Shown piece after piece: positions 1 through 12,645 of a stretch of DNA of 64,000 nt. Within the stretch, counting starts at the first letter, position 1; the number at the start of each line of letters is the position of its first letter. The notes beneath the pieces are model-generated. The model searched no databases, was not told where the DNA came from, and was given only the letters and a program-made list of their open reading frames with translations. The stretch covers positions 62,001 to 126,000 of the forward strand of contig JAVTVY010047966.1 in assembly GCA_036873755.1 (NCBI GenBank). Direction: 5' to 3'. Made by a program: the position numbers and the translations under genes. Source of the stretch: Hanleya hanleyi (taxonomy: Eukaryota; Mollusca; Polyplacophora; Lepidopleurida; Hanleyidae).

Positions 1-454
1 CAAAATCCACGGTGGTTTGTGACCTCTATCTAGCTACTGCCCTCACGACCAGGAGGATTAAATATTTACATTATAAACTGCACCATGCAGGATAGGATCA
101 AATCAATATAAATCAAGATCTGTCAAATCAAGATAAATCAAGGGCTGTTCCAGCGGTCTCCCCTCCAGCGATTGGTCATTCGACCCGCGCCATTTTAAAT
201 AAAGACGAACATTTTCATTGGATCACTATTTATAAGAGTCATCCCAATCATTATACACAGCCACGTGGCTATCTCAGTTGACCCATGACGTAGCCCGGCC
301 TCGTTTTCGATCTCAAACTCTGACGTCTAACTGCGAAGATGTTGTTGTTGCTGCATTTGCCCTCCGTAGGAGTGTCGGATACTATAGGATAAGCTTACTA
401 TAACTCTCCCGCGACGATGGCGGATAATTCTGAGAGATTATCTTTACTAGAGAT

Positions 455-1005
455 GCTGATTTATCGCCACAAAAAAGACGATTTGACACGAACCGCGAGT
501 GCACATTTTCTCCCAATAAAAACTCCATAAATCGTCACAAATGTTTATTATTCAGTAATTTCCTTCATAGTCAGCCGAATTTTAACAAGATCGGTTTCCT
601 TTTTCGCCTGTTACGAACGTCTTTATTTCATTTTGTTCCAATAAAGAACGACTGTTGTAAGTGATTGCAATGTACAACGCCCATTGGGCGCAACGCACAC
701 ATGTGAACTTGCGCGGAGGCTGTTTGCGTCATAATTTGATAATTTGAATTTATGCCACTCAGAATGGAAAACGGACTCAGTTGTGGTTCATTACACTAAA
801 CAAGAATAAAATCGCTCATAACAGCCAAAGAATGAAACTGATCCTGTCAAACTTGAGCTGATCAGAAATTATTTATTAATACATCTATGTGAGGTTATTA
901 TGATACATGTAGAACGGTCAAATGATTAGAAAAAAAAACACTGGAACCAGGGTACCTGCGCAACCGCGTCGAGCCAAATCGTCTTTTTGGTGCGATAAAT
1001 CTCTA
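455..1005. repeat. MITE-like inverted repeat pair
   Basis: An arm near 458-500 (core ACAAAAAAGACGATTTG) reappears inverted near 955-1000 (core CAAATCGTCTTTTTGG). The arms are about 40 bp, imperfect, and enclose about 460 bp of AT-rich sequence with no ORF. This is the layout of a small non-autonomous DNA transposon. No target-site duplication was established. The rest of 1-1225 shows no gene that I can recognise, although the missing first exon of the transporter gene could lie here or upstream of the window. Confidence 0.4.
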
Positions 1006-1225
1006 AGCCAGCATCGAATAAAAGGTTATCCAATAAACGAGGACAATCCGTCAGATTGGGTTAGAGGTAGCTCGGACTAATTGTAACCCTACTTACATAG
1101 AGAGGCTCTGTTATAAACACTCATTTTTCATTCCATATATATTGGAATCTGAGTACTGCCAACTTAATAGGGCCATGTCGCCATTTAGAATTTACCACAA
1201 TACTCTCCAATTTTAAGGATATCAG

Positions 1226-4200
1226 CCTCCGTTGCGATGCAAACTTCCCAACAACTCGTCCTTCTTCGAGGCTACCCACAATTCCTCCGCTCGTCCATTC
1301 TACAAGACGTGTAAGGAGTTGTTTGAACATACTAATGGGTCGTCCTGTTCCTATGGATACGAATATGATCAAGCCAAAGAGACGACGATCGTCACCGAGG
1401 TAAGATTTTCGGATTTGTGACTATCAAAGTTGCTAGGTACTGCATTGTACGCCGGTTGCGTCAGCTTGCGTGCCAATATAATGTCAGGAAATGCTGGTAT
1501 GCACCTTACTGCATTATTACATATATGCATTTCCCAGCCATAATACTAAATGATCTGATCAATAGGTAATTATCAGAGTAAGACATACGGTACGGTATTT
1601 GATTGTTTATGATTTTCCGTACTCCCAGAAAATCTGAAATGCTTGTTGATTCATGAACAACCTTTCTTCCAGTGGGATCTCGTGTGTGATCAGAGCTATC
1701 GGGCCCAGTTGTCTCAGACGGCGCTTGTGATTGGTCAAGCTGTTGGAGCCACATCCTTCACCATCATAGCGGATAAATTTGGCCGCAAGAGGGCGTTTAT
1801 TATCAGCCAATGGGGGATGTTGTTCATCTCGACTGCCGCCATTTTCGCTCCAAGCATAGCGATTTATTCTCTTATCAAGTTTGTGATAGGCGTCATGCAA
1901 CAGGTATATTTTGCAAGTGATTCAGATTTTTTTAAGAGTTTAATATTTCCAACTCTTTTGCGCCGATTTGACAGCCACAGTGTCAGTTTGACAGAAATGA
2001 ACCTTACAAAAATGTATCCTAAAATGCAACTTTGCATTGGACAATTGATTTCGAACCATAATGCCATTTACAATTTTTTTTTGCAAAGGTAGAAGCCCAT
2101 GGGCGATAAGGATAATAGCAATCATACAGTCAGCTAAACTGTATCGCTAGACAATAGCACAACAAAATAGAGCGTTACAGTTTTTATGTTTATACTTCTG
2201 GATAGCAATGTATAACAGGTACCAAAAAGGTCTGCACATCTGGTATATATTTCGCTAGATTTTGTGGAAAATTTTCTCATTTAAATCTATTGCCAGAAGG
2301 CATTAATATAAAAAATGCACAACAAACCTATCACACAAAGAGACTTGCTGAGCTTCGTTCCACGTTTTCGAAGTTCGCCTTTGGATAATTAACGTGGATA
2401 GATTAATACAACCATACTGTGGAGGAGCATTCTATTCCGTTCGGCCCTTTCCGTATATTTTTCGACGTCGAGTAATGGAGTTCTCATAATACTAACAACT
2501 TATTGAAAATTTTAATATTTGGCGGACTGTTTTGTCGTAAGAAGTCACAAAGTAATCCATCAAAACTCTTCAGAACATAAAATAATTTGGATACTTTTTG
2601 AAAATCAGTAACCGAATATTAGTCTCTCATCTATCAGAAGCTGAAAATTATTCTCTTGCCAAGTATTTGTCGTACAAATTCAGAATCAAAGTACTTAAAG
2701 TACTGAGGTAGTTATATATAATTGTGAAATTGCCGGAGCACTGATTAATCACTTAATATTAATGTGGTTGTGTATTGTGCAGTTGAAAATGTTGTAATGT
2801 ACCGATGAAAAATTAAATTTCACTGGAATATCGAGATCAAACTGAATTTACAGAGGTAATATTACTCAAGTTGGGAATAAATTAATTTTCCTTTTTCATG
2901 GGATTCAATCGACTGAGTATTTCGAGCAATATTGAGTTGACAAGGCGAACTCGGATCAGGTCATTCCTTTTGTGTATATTTATTGACAGACAGCAAAAAT
3001 ACTGAAGTCTCCAGTTTTGGGGAGTTAAAAACAGCCTCTGTTTAGAGGTCAAACATGTCAGTTTAGCGAGATAAGATCAATGAAGTCAAATATGACTATA
3101 GTGACTAGGAATCCGTTATATAAAAATGCTTGGTGGCGGTATTTAATTTGCTCTTCTGGAATCAGTTTTCAAAGATTTGGCAGCCATATTGGATGTGTAG
3201 ATTGTGAAAGGTCTGTGATGATAACTGGCCGAATAACCGCTTCAACGAAATGTATATATGCGCTCATATACAAAACCCCTACAAATTCATCCCGAATAGA
3301 GCAAACGAGAACCATCCATTGCGCCTGAAATGACTTGATAGTGGAGAAGTTTTAAAAGCATCACATCAATTGATAATCGCCCTAGTAACATGCTCGATCT
3401 ATATCTTAACCACGCATAATGTCTCGTTGTTGAGTTCAATAATTATCCTGAAACAATGGACTCTGAAACAAATGCCATTCCGTACAACTACAATACAAAT
3501 GCATGTATTTACCATTACTCACTAACACTAACTAAGACTCTAACACAAAATCTTCTCAAAACTGTCAAAATTTAAGTAATGTCTGAATGTCAATTCAGAT
3601 GAAACATTTTCACAGTTTTCCACAAATTGATCTATTTTGCAAAACGGCCATAATTGCTCACTGTTGGAACCCCTAAAAAGCGGGGTTTTCATCTGGGACG
3701 CAGGCACGACCCGAATCAGCTTTGGATACGAAAGGAACACCAAAAGCTTCTTCCTGAGTAGCAGATTTCTCTCCCACAGATTCAATTCAAAATATTATCT
3801 ATTTGTTTAAAAAATCCCAAGAAACCGCGAAAAACGGCCATAATACCACGCTGACCCGCACAACATCAGTCATTTCACGTCAGTGGCCTGGTCAATCTGT
3901 ACGTGCCCAGTGGTCAAGTGGAGGTAATACAGAATCTAGTACGTCACGCCAGAAATTCACTCCATACTATTAAAATGTGTTCCTCTCCAGCAACCCATTC
4001 AGTCAGGGATCCGTTCGGGTGGCAGCTACGTGCCCTTGTACCAGGATGGTGGAAGAGTTTTTGTGTGAGGCTCTGTAGATCCTTGGCATTATATTATCTA
4101 TCCAACCTCCAAACAGGGTTGTCTTCCCTTCTTCCAGGTCGATCGATCCTGCCTTCAAGGCGAAAAAAACGCCCCATTCGGAGTTTTCACCAAGCCTTGT

Positions 4201-7200
4201 AGCATTCGACGGAGAATAAATCAGAAGTGTGACAAATTGAATATATTAGTAATCAGTAGGTTGACAAGGAGTTTATGCCTGGTAAGTTCTAGATTTTGTT
4301 AAATGAAGTTTTGGTACAGGGCTATACATATTAAGTGAATGATGGCAGGGGTGTTTTATTTGACACAATGGGAGACAACCATGTTCTGGGCTTGATAGCT
4401 ACATGTATCTTAGAATTGAACGTCGTTTCGCTTTCACAGGGGCACGTGACAGCCATCCATGTTTTGCCGCTCGAGATGTTCCCCACCACGACGAGGACAG
4501 TGCCCCACATTCTGAATTCCGTAGTATGGTCAATATTCATGTGCGTCCTGACGGGAATGGCGTACGGCTTTCGGTTCATGAGTTGGCGTTACCTCCAGGT
4601 GGCCATAACCGCCACTACTGTTCTCACAGTGGTTCCTTGCACGGTGTAAGTACTAGTTAGTGCATTCGATCTCCACCGACCTACGCTTCTCAAATCTCAA
4701 AGTCCACGACCACTTATCCACCATGTTGTTTGGTGGAACCAGGAAACATATGGCTTTCGATTTGAGAAGCGTATCTGGATAATCACTACTTTCCGGTTTT
4801 ACATGCATTTCAACTTTTTGTGGATGTCAGTTCTAGCCAAAAAAACATCGGTTAAGGAGTCTATTTTTTTATCTGGTTGTTGTCGAATCGGCCGACTCCT
4901 TAGCCCAAATCACTGTATCAGACCGAAACGGAAAGAAACAAATAAGACGTCAGTCGCTCGAGATCTTTCACTGCACACGGCGTGGGGAATTGAGACAGAG
5001 GCACGAAAAGCATTTTATCGAATAAATAATATGATTTGGCATCTCCAACACTACGACAACCACCTAATGACTCTTTAATTAGATGGAATCTGCCTTCAAA
5101 CACAGAATTGTCAACAAACCGGTGTGTTTCTTTCGCCACGGTTGACAGGGATATGCGCAGAATTTGGTTGACCTTTATGCTCACGTCATCAGAAATGGAT
5201 CCTTGCCGGTTGTAAACCAATAAAGACGTGTGTTTATTTACGTGATCAGAAAGGTCACGATATAAAAATAGCCCAGGTCCAAAAGGCGCCAAAACGGAAA
5301 AATCAGTCGATGTTTTTTCGATACATTTGATCACATTTTGTCAGCATCAAAACAGTCATGAGAGATGGTACATGGTCAAAGAAGCTCGGGTAGGTCAAAC
5401 TGTATCAAATTGGCTTATTTTTTCTCTCCCGTTTCGTTATTTTCGTCAGCGTAAGATTGCTAAAGGGCACTTTTCGGAAGGCCAGCTTTTATCGCCACAT
5501 TTTAATCTACCTGTGCTCTGAACTGTGATAGGAATGCCACGCCCCTTACCCTATATTCACCTATCACAGCTAGAATTTCGGGGTTAATGTCAGTTCGTGT
5601 TCGTTCGCGCTCGTTCGTGTCCGTTCTGGTCTATGCAAATTCTTCGCAAGCAATATTTGAAAGGATTTGTCGGATGCCTCCGAAATTCAGCATATACATT
5701 CCTTGTGACAAGAGGTTGATAAGTATTGCATTTCAGCAAGATCTGCCTGAAGGTGTCGCTACTAGGATTCGTTCCATCCTTCTGTGGATATCCGTGCGTG
5801 TCCGTTGGAATTCTGCGTAGGCAAAAACGCTTTGTCGGGTTCTTCCAAATTTAGGTATATGAATTCCTTGCGACAATTGGTAGTGCGTTTCGGTAAGATC
5901 GGCCTGAAGGTGACGCCACTCGTTCTGTCTTCGCGCAGGATAAAGTCAAAACGCTTGAACATCGGATTAATCTGAATTTCGGCATATGCGTTCCGTGAGA
6001 TAAGACGTCGACTGGCATTCCGCTTCTGCAAGATCTGCCTGTAGGCGGCCCCGATAGGGTATATTCCGTTCTTCCGTACTGCAGGCGATAACTTGGAAAC
6101 GCTTTGTCGGTTTCCTCCAAAATACCTCACCTTTCAGGGTAAGAACTTGAGAACCGCTCATCGGATTCCTCTCAAATTTGGTAAGGAACTACCATGCCAT
6201 TAAATGTTTCTTTCGATTGAGCTTCGTCTACTTGCGATTGCAGGTGGCGCCACCTGGTGGCAACTTCTTATTTGGTTTCCGGGCAAATTTGGCTTCCGGG
6301 CAACCACTTATCGGATTCTTTCCAAATTTGGTGTGCTTATACCTCGCCATGATATGTCACCTGGGATTGCGGTTTACCCACTTCTGCCTACATGTAGCAC
6401 CGGTGGCAAAATCCGAAATCATTTTTTCTCGGATTCCTAACAAATTTAGCATGCATATACCATGTCAGGAGATGTTGCTTGAGATTGTGCCATCTCGTCG
6501 CAAAATCTAAATTTGGTTTCCGGGCAATGACTTGACGACCCCTCATCGGATTCTTCTCAAAGTTGGTATGCAGAAACCATGTCCTGAGATGTCGATTGGA
6601 ATTGAGTTTCGCTTACTGGCGCCTAGAGTTGGCACCATTTGACTAAATTTGGTGATTACGTAAGCATCATATAAGCATTCTTGCAAACACATATAGCAAA
6701 AAGTCACCACCACTCTCATTTCAGCTGATACCTTATGAGTCTAACAGTAACTCTCGTCATGTATGGCAAGCAGCAGTAGCATCCCCTGGTTGCTTGTCCC
6801 CGTCACTTTGAAGTCTGAGCGTTAGCGATATAACACTTGAGTATGTTCTCTGTACGAAACACAACTTTTTGTCCACAGAATTAAGGAAATACATGTTTGG
6901 CGTTACTAAAGAAACAGCAAAGACAGTTGTTCGTATCTTAACGTAACTAATCCTTTACTTTCTTGCAGCGTTTATAATATAACAGACAAAACTCTACAGA
7001 ATGTTTGCCACTTTGCTGTGACATTGATAATATATCACGTTTCATAATTTTTAATTTTCTTCCTATAAAATTCCATAATACTTCTTTCATGTATCGAGGG
7101 TCAGTTGCATAGGTGTAAAATCGAAGTATAATGCTGTTCTGATGGTCGAAAGTCTATATGGCCGTATATGGTCGTAAAAGGTGTGTGCAGATCAACATTG

Positions 7201-10200
7201 GATAATTTGGTCGATACCCGCTGGCCAAATTGTGCTTTGCCAAAGTAATGTTATTTTCAAACTAATTGGATATCAACGGGGTCTTCAAGTTGCACTTAAT
7301 TCAAAATAATATTGTGATGTTGCCTCCAGATTCCTGGATGAATCCTTACGATGGTTATTCGCGAACGAAAAAATCGATGAAGCCAGAAAGATTATTGGGA
7401 AAGCCATCAAGCTCAACAAGGTGGATGCTGGCGAAGTCAATGCAAAGACCGAAATATGTATTCAGGAAACAGAAGAGGAATTACATGTTGATGAGGCCAG
7501 ATTGAAGGATCGACAAAAAGGGATGGTTGACGTCGACAGTAGTAGGATAAATGGAAAATCTGGTGACGGAAAGATTGAAATCAACACACTCTCTAAATCG
7601 GTTAATAGCAAGGTCGTGAACTTCGAAGATAATACTAATATGACGGGGAAAGATGAACTCAAGCGTGTTGAGAAGTCGGAGACCGATTCACAGACAACGC
7701 TTTGGGACATTATGAAAATCCGGAGACTTCGTATTACTACCTTCATCATGTTCTTTTCCTGGTGAGTACCGATAAAGAAATCTTCAGATCGGTCAGGCCT
7801 TTAATCAGTATGTACAGGCAGCCATCGTCCATGAATATATGCCAGAGTTTCGGCCTGTGAAGTCATCAGTTTGCTTATAAACAGGCCTAGAAATCTCTAG
7901 ATGCTGGTTTGACTCTTATCTCAAAGTCATTTAGTAACTTATACTCGTTGATGTGTCTGAGGCAGTACTTACGGAACTTACCGAATCTGTTAGATATGGA
8001 AGTACCGATAGTTAAGTTGACATGCTGGGTCGTGGTTTCCTCCAAACATAAGACTATTTACGACACATGTATTCTGAATCAGACCCGTTGGATGACATAT
8101 AACATAACATTTTTGCGAGAGAATGGGGTGGGTGATGGGGGAGGAAGTTAATGTCACTCTCAAGTTTATTTCACTCATATGGTAGAGGAAGCTGGAGTAC
8201 CCGGAGATAACCACTTCCCGTCGATAAGTAACTGGCAAACTTTCACACATGTATCAGCTGGGCTCAAACCCGTGCCAGTTCAGCGGTGCGAAGCTAACGA
8301 TCACTAGTGAAGCGCCATAGACCACACGACCATAGAGATCCCCTGCCACAGAAGGTCACCGTGATTGCTTGATATGTATGCTTATACCTTTTTTGTAGGA
8401 CGGTCAATGCTTTGACATCCTTCGGTCTTTCCCTGACAGCAGCCAAACTGGCCGGTGACAGGTTTCTCAACTCTTTCCTGGTCAGCGTTGTTCCAATACC
8501 CGCTGGTATCGTCTCCTATTACACTATGGTTAGGTAATACTGTACTATATGTTGAAAGATTTATGTGGAACGATGAATACTTGCTGGTCCATGAACAGGA
8601 TAAATTGGCCAAATTGCCCATGTGCATTGTCAGCTTAGATAGAATATATATGTATTTCGAATTTAGCTTCTTTGACCAGCAGCATAATACAGAATTTCTG
8701 AGTAAAATTGTCTTTCGACGAGTAGACTCCCTTATACACTATAAGAATAATATTTTAACAGTGGACAGAGACCATCAGTATCCTGATTGTATATATGATG
8801 TTATATAGTGTCCTGGGTTATATACTAAAGTTGCGAAAAACAATTCGTTTCAGGTTTGGTAGAAGGAAGACTTGTATATTTTTTCATGCTATGGCCGGAA
8901 TTTTCCTACTCGCCACGGTGTTGTTGGATACATTTCTTGGTATGTCACACTACATAATATAACCCGTTCTTTCCGGTGGCCCTCCAGAGATAATAATGAA
9001 CAAATCACATGCAATATTATATAAAATACACAACAGAATAGAATATATACAGGTGTATGTATAGAGTTGACAATGAGTAAATGATACGGCAGTGACATTC
9101 TATAGTAATGATGCCAAACATCTGTATTTTGCCCCCTGATTATGTTCTCAAGTCTTGACTTGAAAGCAGGTTCTACCTATTTCCCTCATTAACCTTGGAA
9201 TTATGCAAACAATTTTGAATTTAAAAAAAAATCTTCTTTTCTGACGATGAAATTTGAGGAAAGAAAATGGCTAAAGACATGTAAGGAAACTCCGAGAGGT
9301 TTCGGGACCGAAAATATCTCCGTTACGGAAAAATAGCGATAGACGACAAATTTCGTGAAAAATTTGATCGATTGTGTTGAAATGTCATAGGTGCTGGATG
9401 ATATGTTGAAATTAAGCTAATGTGTTCGGTCTTTCGATTGGTTGAACGATTTGACGGTCACCATGGATGAAGTCATTATCACAAACTTCCTAACATCTAA
9501 AGCAATCACTGCGAAACTTGACGTATATGACCGATGTCCTTGACCATTCCAACTTCACATCAAAACTACAATGGCTAACACAGACCAGTAAGTGTGATCT
9601 CGCATTTGATCTACTAATTTCGTTCATTAATTAATTCAGTAACATTTACTCATCTCATCATTTCCATTCAGGTGATTCTGTTTCCGGTGTAGTTGTGGGT
9701 TTCACTATGGTCGGCCGGTTTGCCATTTCCGCTTCTTGGGGAACGCTGTTCCAATACACACCGGAGCTGTACCCTACCAACCTCAGGTACGGTACGGGGT
9801 TTAAGGGGGGCAGAACTACCAGCTGCAGAGGTTTGTAAAGGTGTTACAACCTAAATCCAAAGTTCATACATGCTGATGTTCTTCCACTGTAACTATTAAC
9901 CTGAGATATCTGTCATCTGATTCAATGACAATGCTGTACATTATTGAGGAAACAAAGAAGAACTTGTGTTTTAACTGATCCGTGATTTCAACTGATCAGC
10001 TACTGGGTTGTACATTTTCACTTTGCCCTATCTGTTAACCCTGGGGAGTTTTTTGAACTGGTGATAACTGGCATACTTTTATACATATGTATTATATCCC
10101 CCAGTATTAAAAGAAAGTGTAATTATGCTTACAATACCGTACAATTTGGAAAATATTACGTGAATATGTCGGCTATCCCCAGTTCAAAATAATCTCCTGG

Positions 10201-11886
10201 ATTATTAGATAGGGCAGAGTGAAATTATACAACCACGGGTCAGTGAACCGACAGGCTCTTATTTGTACTCTGGAAAATGTGCAACTGAGTCACTCTCATC
10301 CCCAAAGAGCGATGATGCCCGCATGAGTATATATATGGATTGATGCGCTGATCCCTGATGAGGATTTGCCTGGAGGCTACCAGATGTCAATCTACACTTT
10401 GAAACGCCTGAATTCTTGTGAAGAATGTGCTTACTGTCTCACATGCGACCCATGTAAATTAATATATATATTTGTTTCCATCTTCAGGAGCCTAGGTTTA
10501 GGCATATCTTCGTCTTCAGCCAGAGTTGGAGGAATGCTTGCACCGTTTGCCAACGTTGTAGTAAGTAACTTATTCTTACGCAAATATTCAAAATGTATAA
10601 CTGTACATGTGGGGCTTGTATTATCGGTTTCTTTTTGCATGGAGTTCGATGTATATTCCGATGTATTTTAATATTCATTAAGAACATTAGAATTGACATT
10701 AACATTTCTCTATAATGTAGAAAATATTAAATGCTAATCGGCCTGATTCCAACCATTGCACCAATACAGGCTTAGAGCGGGGTTGTATATGACTGACCAA
10801 CCTTGGAAAGGAACTGGTGTGGTTTACTGACGTTTTTGCCCTCCTCAGGTGCGGCTTGGGGTGCAAATTGAGATATCGCTTACAAAGAAATTTTTCAGTT
10901 AGTTTATAGTATATTATTTTTTCGTATGGTCCGAGGATTTTTCAGGCCCTGTGTATTAGGGTTTTGAATTCCTAACAACAGCTTTAAATAATAATGTAAT
11001 CGTCGCTATATAGCTGGAATATTGCTGAACGCGACGTTAAACCTTAATTCTCTATCTCTCTTTCCCTTTAAATAATGTATTTGTGCGATATTTACCAGTA
11101 TTTGTGCGATATTTACCAGTATTTGTGCGATATTTACCAGCTCCTTTTCCTCTCTGTAAACATATGAAAACAATCAATATGAAATCGTTCTATTTTTGGC
11201 AACTATAACCATCGGCATGACCAATATTTCGGGGTAAAGTTTATCTTTGTTCTGGGATAGCTTCTCATGTTTACAGAGAGAAAGGGTGCTCTTTGTACTC
11301 TGAAATAGACGATTTTGCACAAATACACTACTGCAAGATGTTGTTATCCAAAGACCATAAGACCCGAAGAAGGGAAAATACCCAGGCCATATACGACAAC
11401 ATAGTATGCTTTAAGCGCTGAAAAGTTTCTTTCTTACGCGATATTTGATTTTGGCACTCAAAAGCGCACCTCATAGGTATCAAAACCTCACTAAACTGCA
11501 CCAGGTCCGAGTTTTCTAAATTGTTGAAAAATAAAATTTCTGCTCAAAATACATCCTCTGTATTTTCCGCGAAAAGGGTTGTTTTTGGCGATGGGCGCTT
11601 TTACGTGGAATTTATGTCATTGGTTAATTCAAAATTCTACCATGAAATTGATGTAAAGGTCCATTCACATAATTTATTGTGTGTGGTTTTTTTGCAGATC
11701 GACTATTTGCCGTGGCTGCCAGGAACTGTTTACGGATCTTCGTGTATCGTTGTCTGTTTTCTTGTTATCTTTCTACCGGAAACTTTCAAGAAGGAGTTAC
11801 CACAAACTTTGGACGAGATCAAAGAATGGAATATCAACGTGAAACAGCCAACGAAAAACTTCAAAGAGGAAGTCACAAAACTGTAA
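1226..11886 (+). CDS. SLC22-family (organic cation/anion/carnitine transporter-like) MFS protein, multi-exon, 5' partial
   Basis: Probable plasma-membrane solute transporter. Nine exons join in phase with GT-AG borders: 1226-1399, 1673-1903, 4440-4645, 7330-7761, 8399-8533, 8854-8939, 9672-9786, 10488-10560 and 11698-11886 (TAA). Together they give about 546 residues; the N-terminus with TM1 is missing. Seen in order: a cysteine-bearing extracellular loop ending YEYDQAKETTIVTE, then WDLVCD; the MFS loop motif ADKFGRKRA; EMFPTTTRT after TM4; ESLRWL after TM6; a long polar cytoplasmic loop (about 7,420-7,700); the second MFS motif RFGRRK; and the SLC22 signature ELYPTNLR before TM11. These are family hallmarks; the substrate cannot be inferred. 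AATAAA follows the stop near 11,898. No stop or frameshift occurs in the joined exons, so it looks functional. Introns carry repeats (5.6-6.65 kb and 10.85-11.5 kb). Confidence 0.87.
5585..6655. repeat. Diverged tandem repeat array in a transporter-gene intron
   Basis: Blocks of roughly 110-140 bp recur with the phrase CGGATTC-TTCCAAATTTGGT, then an ATAC-CATG phrase, then GCGCC/GGCACC. Copies are visible around 5,670, 5,840, 5,970, 6,110, 6,160, 6,310, 6,430 and 6,550. The array opens with a GTTCGT/GTCCGT-rich stretch (5,588-5,630), like the start of the 24.2-kb satellite, so the two may be related. Copies are strongly diverged. The small ORFs here are translations of the repeat. Confidence 0.5.
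11001..11050 (+). repeat. Molluscan SINE-tail-like motif
   Basis: The stretch contains TATAGCTGGAATATTGCTGA followed by a GCGACGTTAAACC phrase and a T/C-rich simple tail. From memory, this phrase is very common at the 3' end of repeats in gastropod and bivalve genomes, and it is the main reason for suggesting a mollusc. The head of the SINE is not recognisable here. Confidence 0.4.
11078..11140 (+). repeat. Three perfect 21-bp tandem repeats
   Basis: The unit TATTTGTGCGATATTTACCAG (shown here as 20 + 1 bases) is repeated three times without mismatch inside the intronic foldback element. It is probably a replication-slippage expansion. Confidence 0.8.
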
Positions 11887-12265
11887 TGAGCATAGAATAA
11901 ATAAAATAAGTTTTAAAAAAATGGCATGGTGTTGATAACGATATTCTTATGAGGGAAGGCTTTTACTGGCTAAGCGACGGGTGTTATCATGTTGTCGTGT
12001 TTTTTTTCAATGACGGATGTTGTCATTGCGAACTATATATTTCAAATATGTTTAACCTTTTTCTTTAGCAAAATTCAGACGAACTGGGAGTTGGTTGCGT
12101 CTTGATAGACAGAAATTGAATATAGGGTAAGGGGTATTGATTTGATGGAGGGAGTTGGGGGGGGGGGGGTGGTGGTCTTGACGATAGTTACAATACTCCT
12201 GCGATGTTGTCCATGTTTTATTTGTTTTGTTTTTCCACAGAGATTTTTTGTTAGACCATACCAAT

Positions 12266-12346
12266 TTTCTGGACTAGAATTCGTGCTCTACTAAGTTAGT
12301 GTAATCCCAAATAACGAAAATACTGTTATATGGTCACTTTCTAAAT
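12266..12346 (+). repeat. Truncated SINE body, duplicate of 12,563-12,640
   Basis: This copy shares with the downstream SINE a body that includes GTGTAATCCCAAATAACGAA and AATACTGTTAT. It lacks the tRNA-like head and continues into a CCAAATGACC-AAAAATCTTTTCC-like 3' end, which the downstream copy has only after the LINE insertion. Confidence 0.55.
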
Positions 12347-12460
12347 GACCAAAAATCTTTTCCTTTGTATTCAGCTGTGAGAGCTGTGTCATTACGACCA
12401 TCAAAGGGGTACTGTATGTTCGCTGTCAGAACTAGCGGTGTGCTGCCTCCTATTTTTGTG

Positions 12461-12645
12461 GAAGGCCCGTTGGTCAAGTGGTTTAGATCGCGGACATATA
12501 GTTCTGGCGATTAGGTGTATTACTCTGGGGGTAGCTGGTTCGAACCCCGCTCGGGACTCGATCAATTTTCTGCACAAGAATCCGTGCTATACTAAGTTAT
12601 AGTGTAATCCCAAATAACGAAAATACTGTTATTCAATCACCTCCC
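12461..12645 (+). mobile_element. tRNA-derived SINE, interrupted by a LINE
   Basis: The head contains RNA polymerase III promoter elements: an A box TGGTCAAGTGG (12,471-12,481) and a perfect B box GGTTCGAACC (12,537-12,546), spaced as in a tRNA. A body shared with 12,266-12,346 follows. The body is cut at 12,645 by the LINE and resumes at 14,557 with the continuation CAAATGACCAAAAAATC. Short, retrotransposed and non-coding. Confidence 0.7.

Larger units (their letters stand above)
10849..11480. repeat. Imperfect foldback element, same family as 21.49-22.02 kb
   Basis: The left end (CAGGTGCGG at 10,848; ATATCGCTTACAAAGAAA) is mirrored by the right end (TTTCTTTCTTACGCGATAT near 11,430; GCGCACCT near 11,466). 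Inner arms read CTCTCTGTAAACATATGA (near 11,150) and CATGTTTACAGAGAG (near 11,267). The 21.5-22.0-kb foldback carries the same landmarks: TGTAAACA, GATTTTGCAC, GAAAAGTTTCTT and a GGTGCG-type end. This suggests a dispersed family. It lies in the last intron of the SLC22-like gene and also contains a SINE-tail-like motif and a 21-bp triplication. Confidence 0.45.

Noticed and set aside
3903..4202. 99-residue ORF as an extra transporter exon
   Set aside because: No transporter similarity, and the flanking exons (1673-1903 and 4440-4645) already join in phase with continuous family homology.
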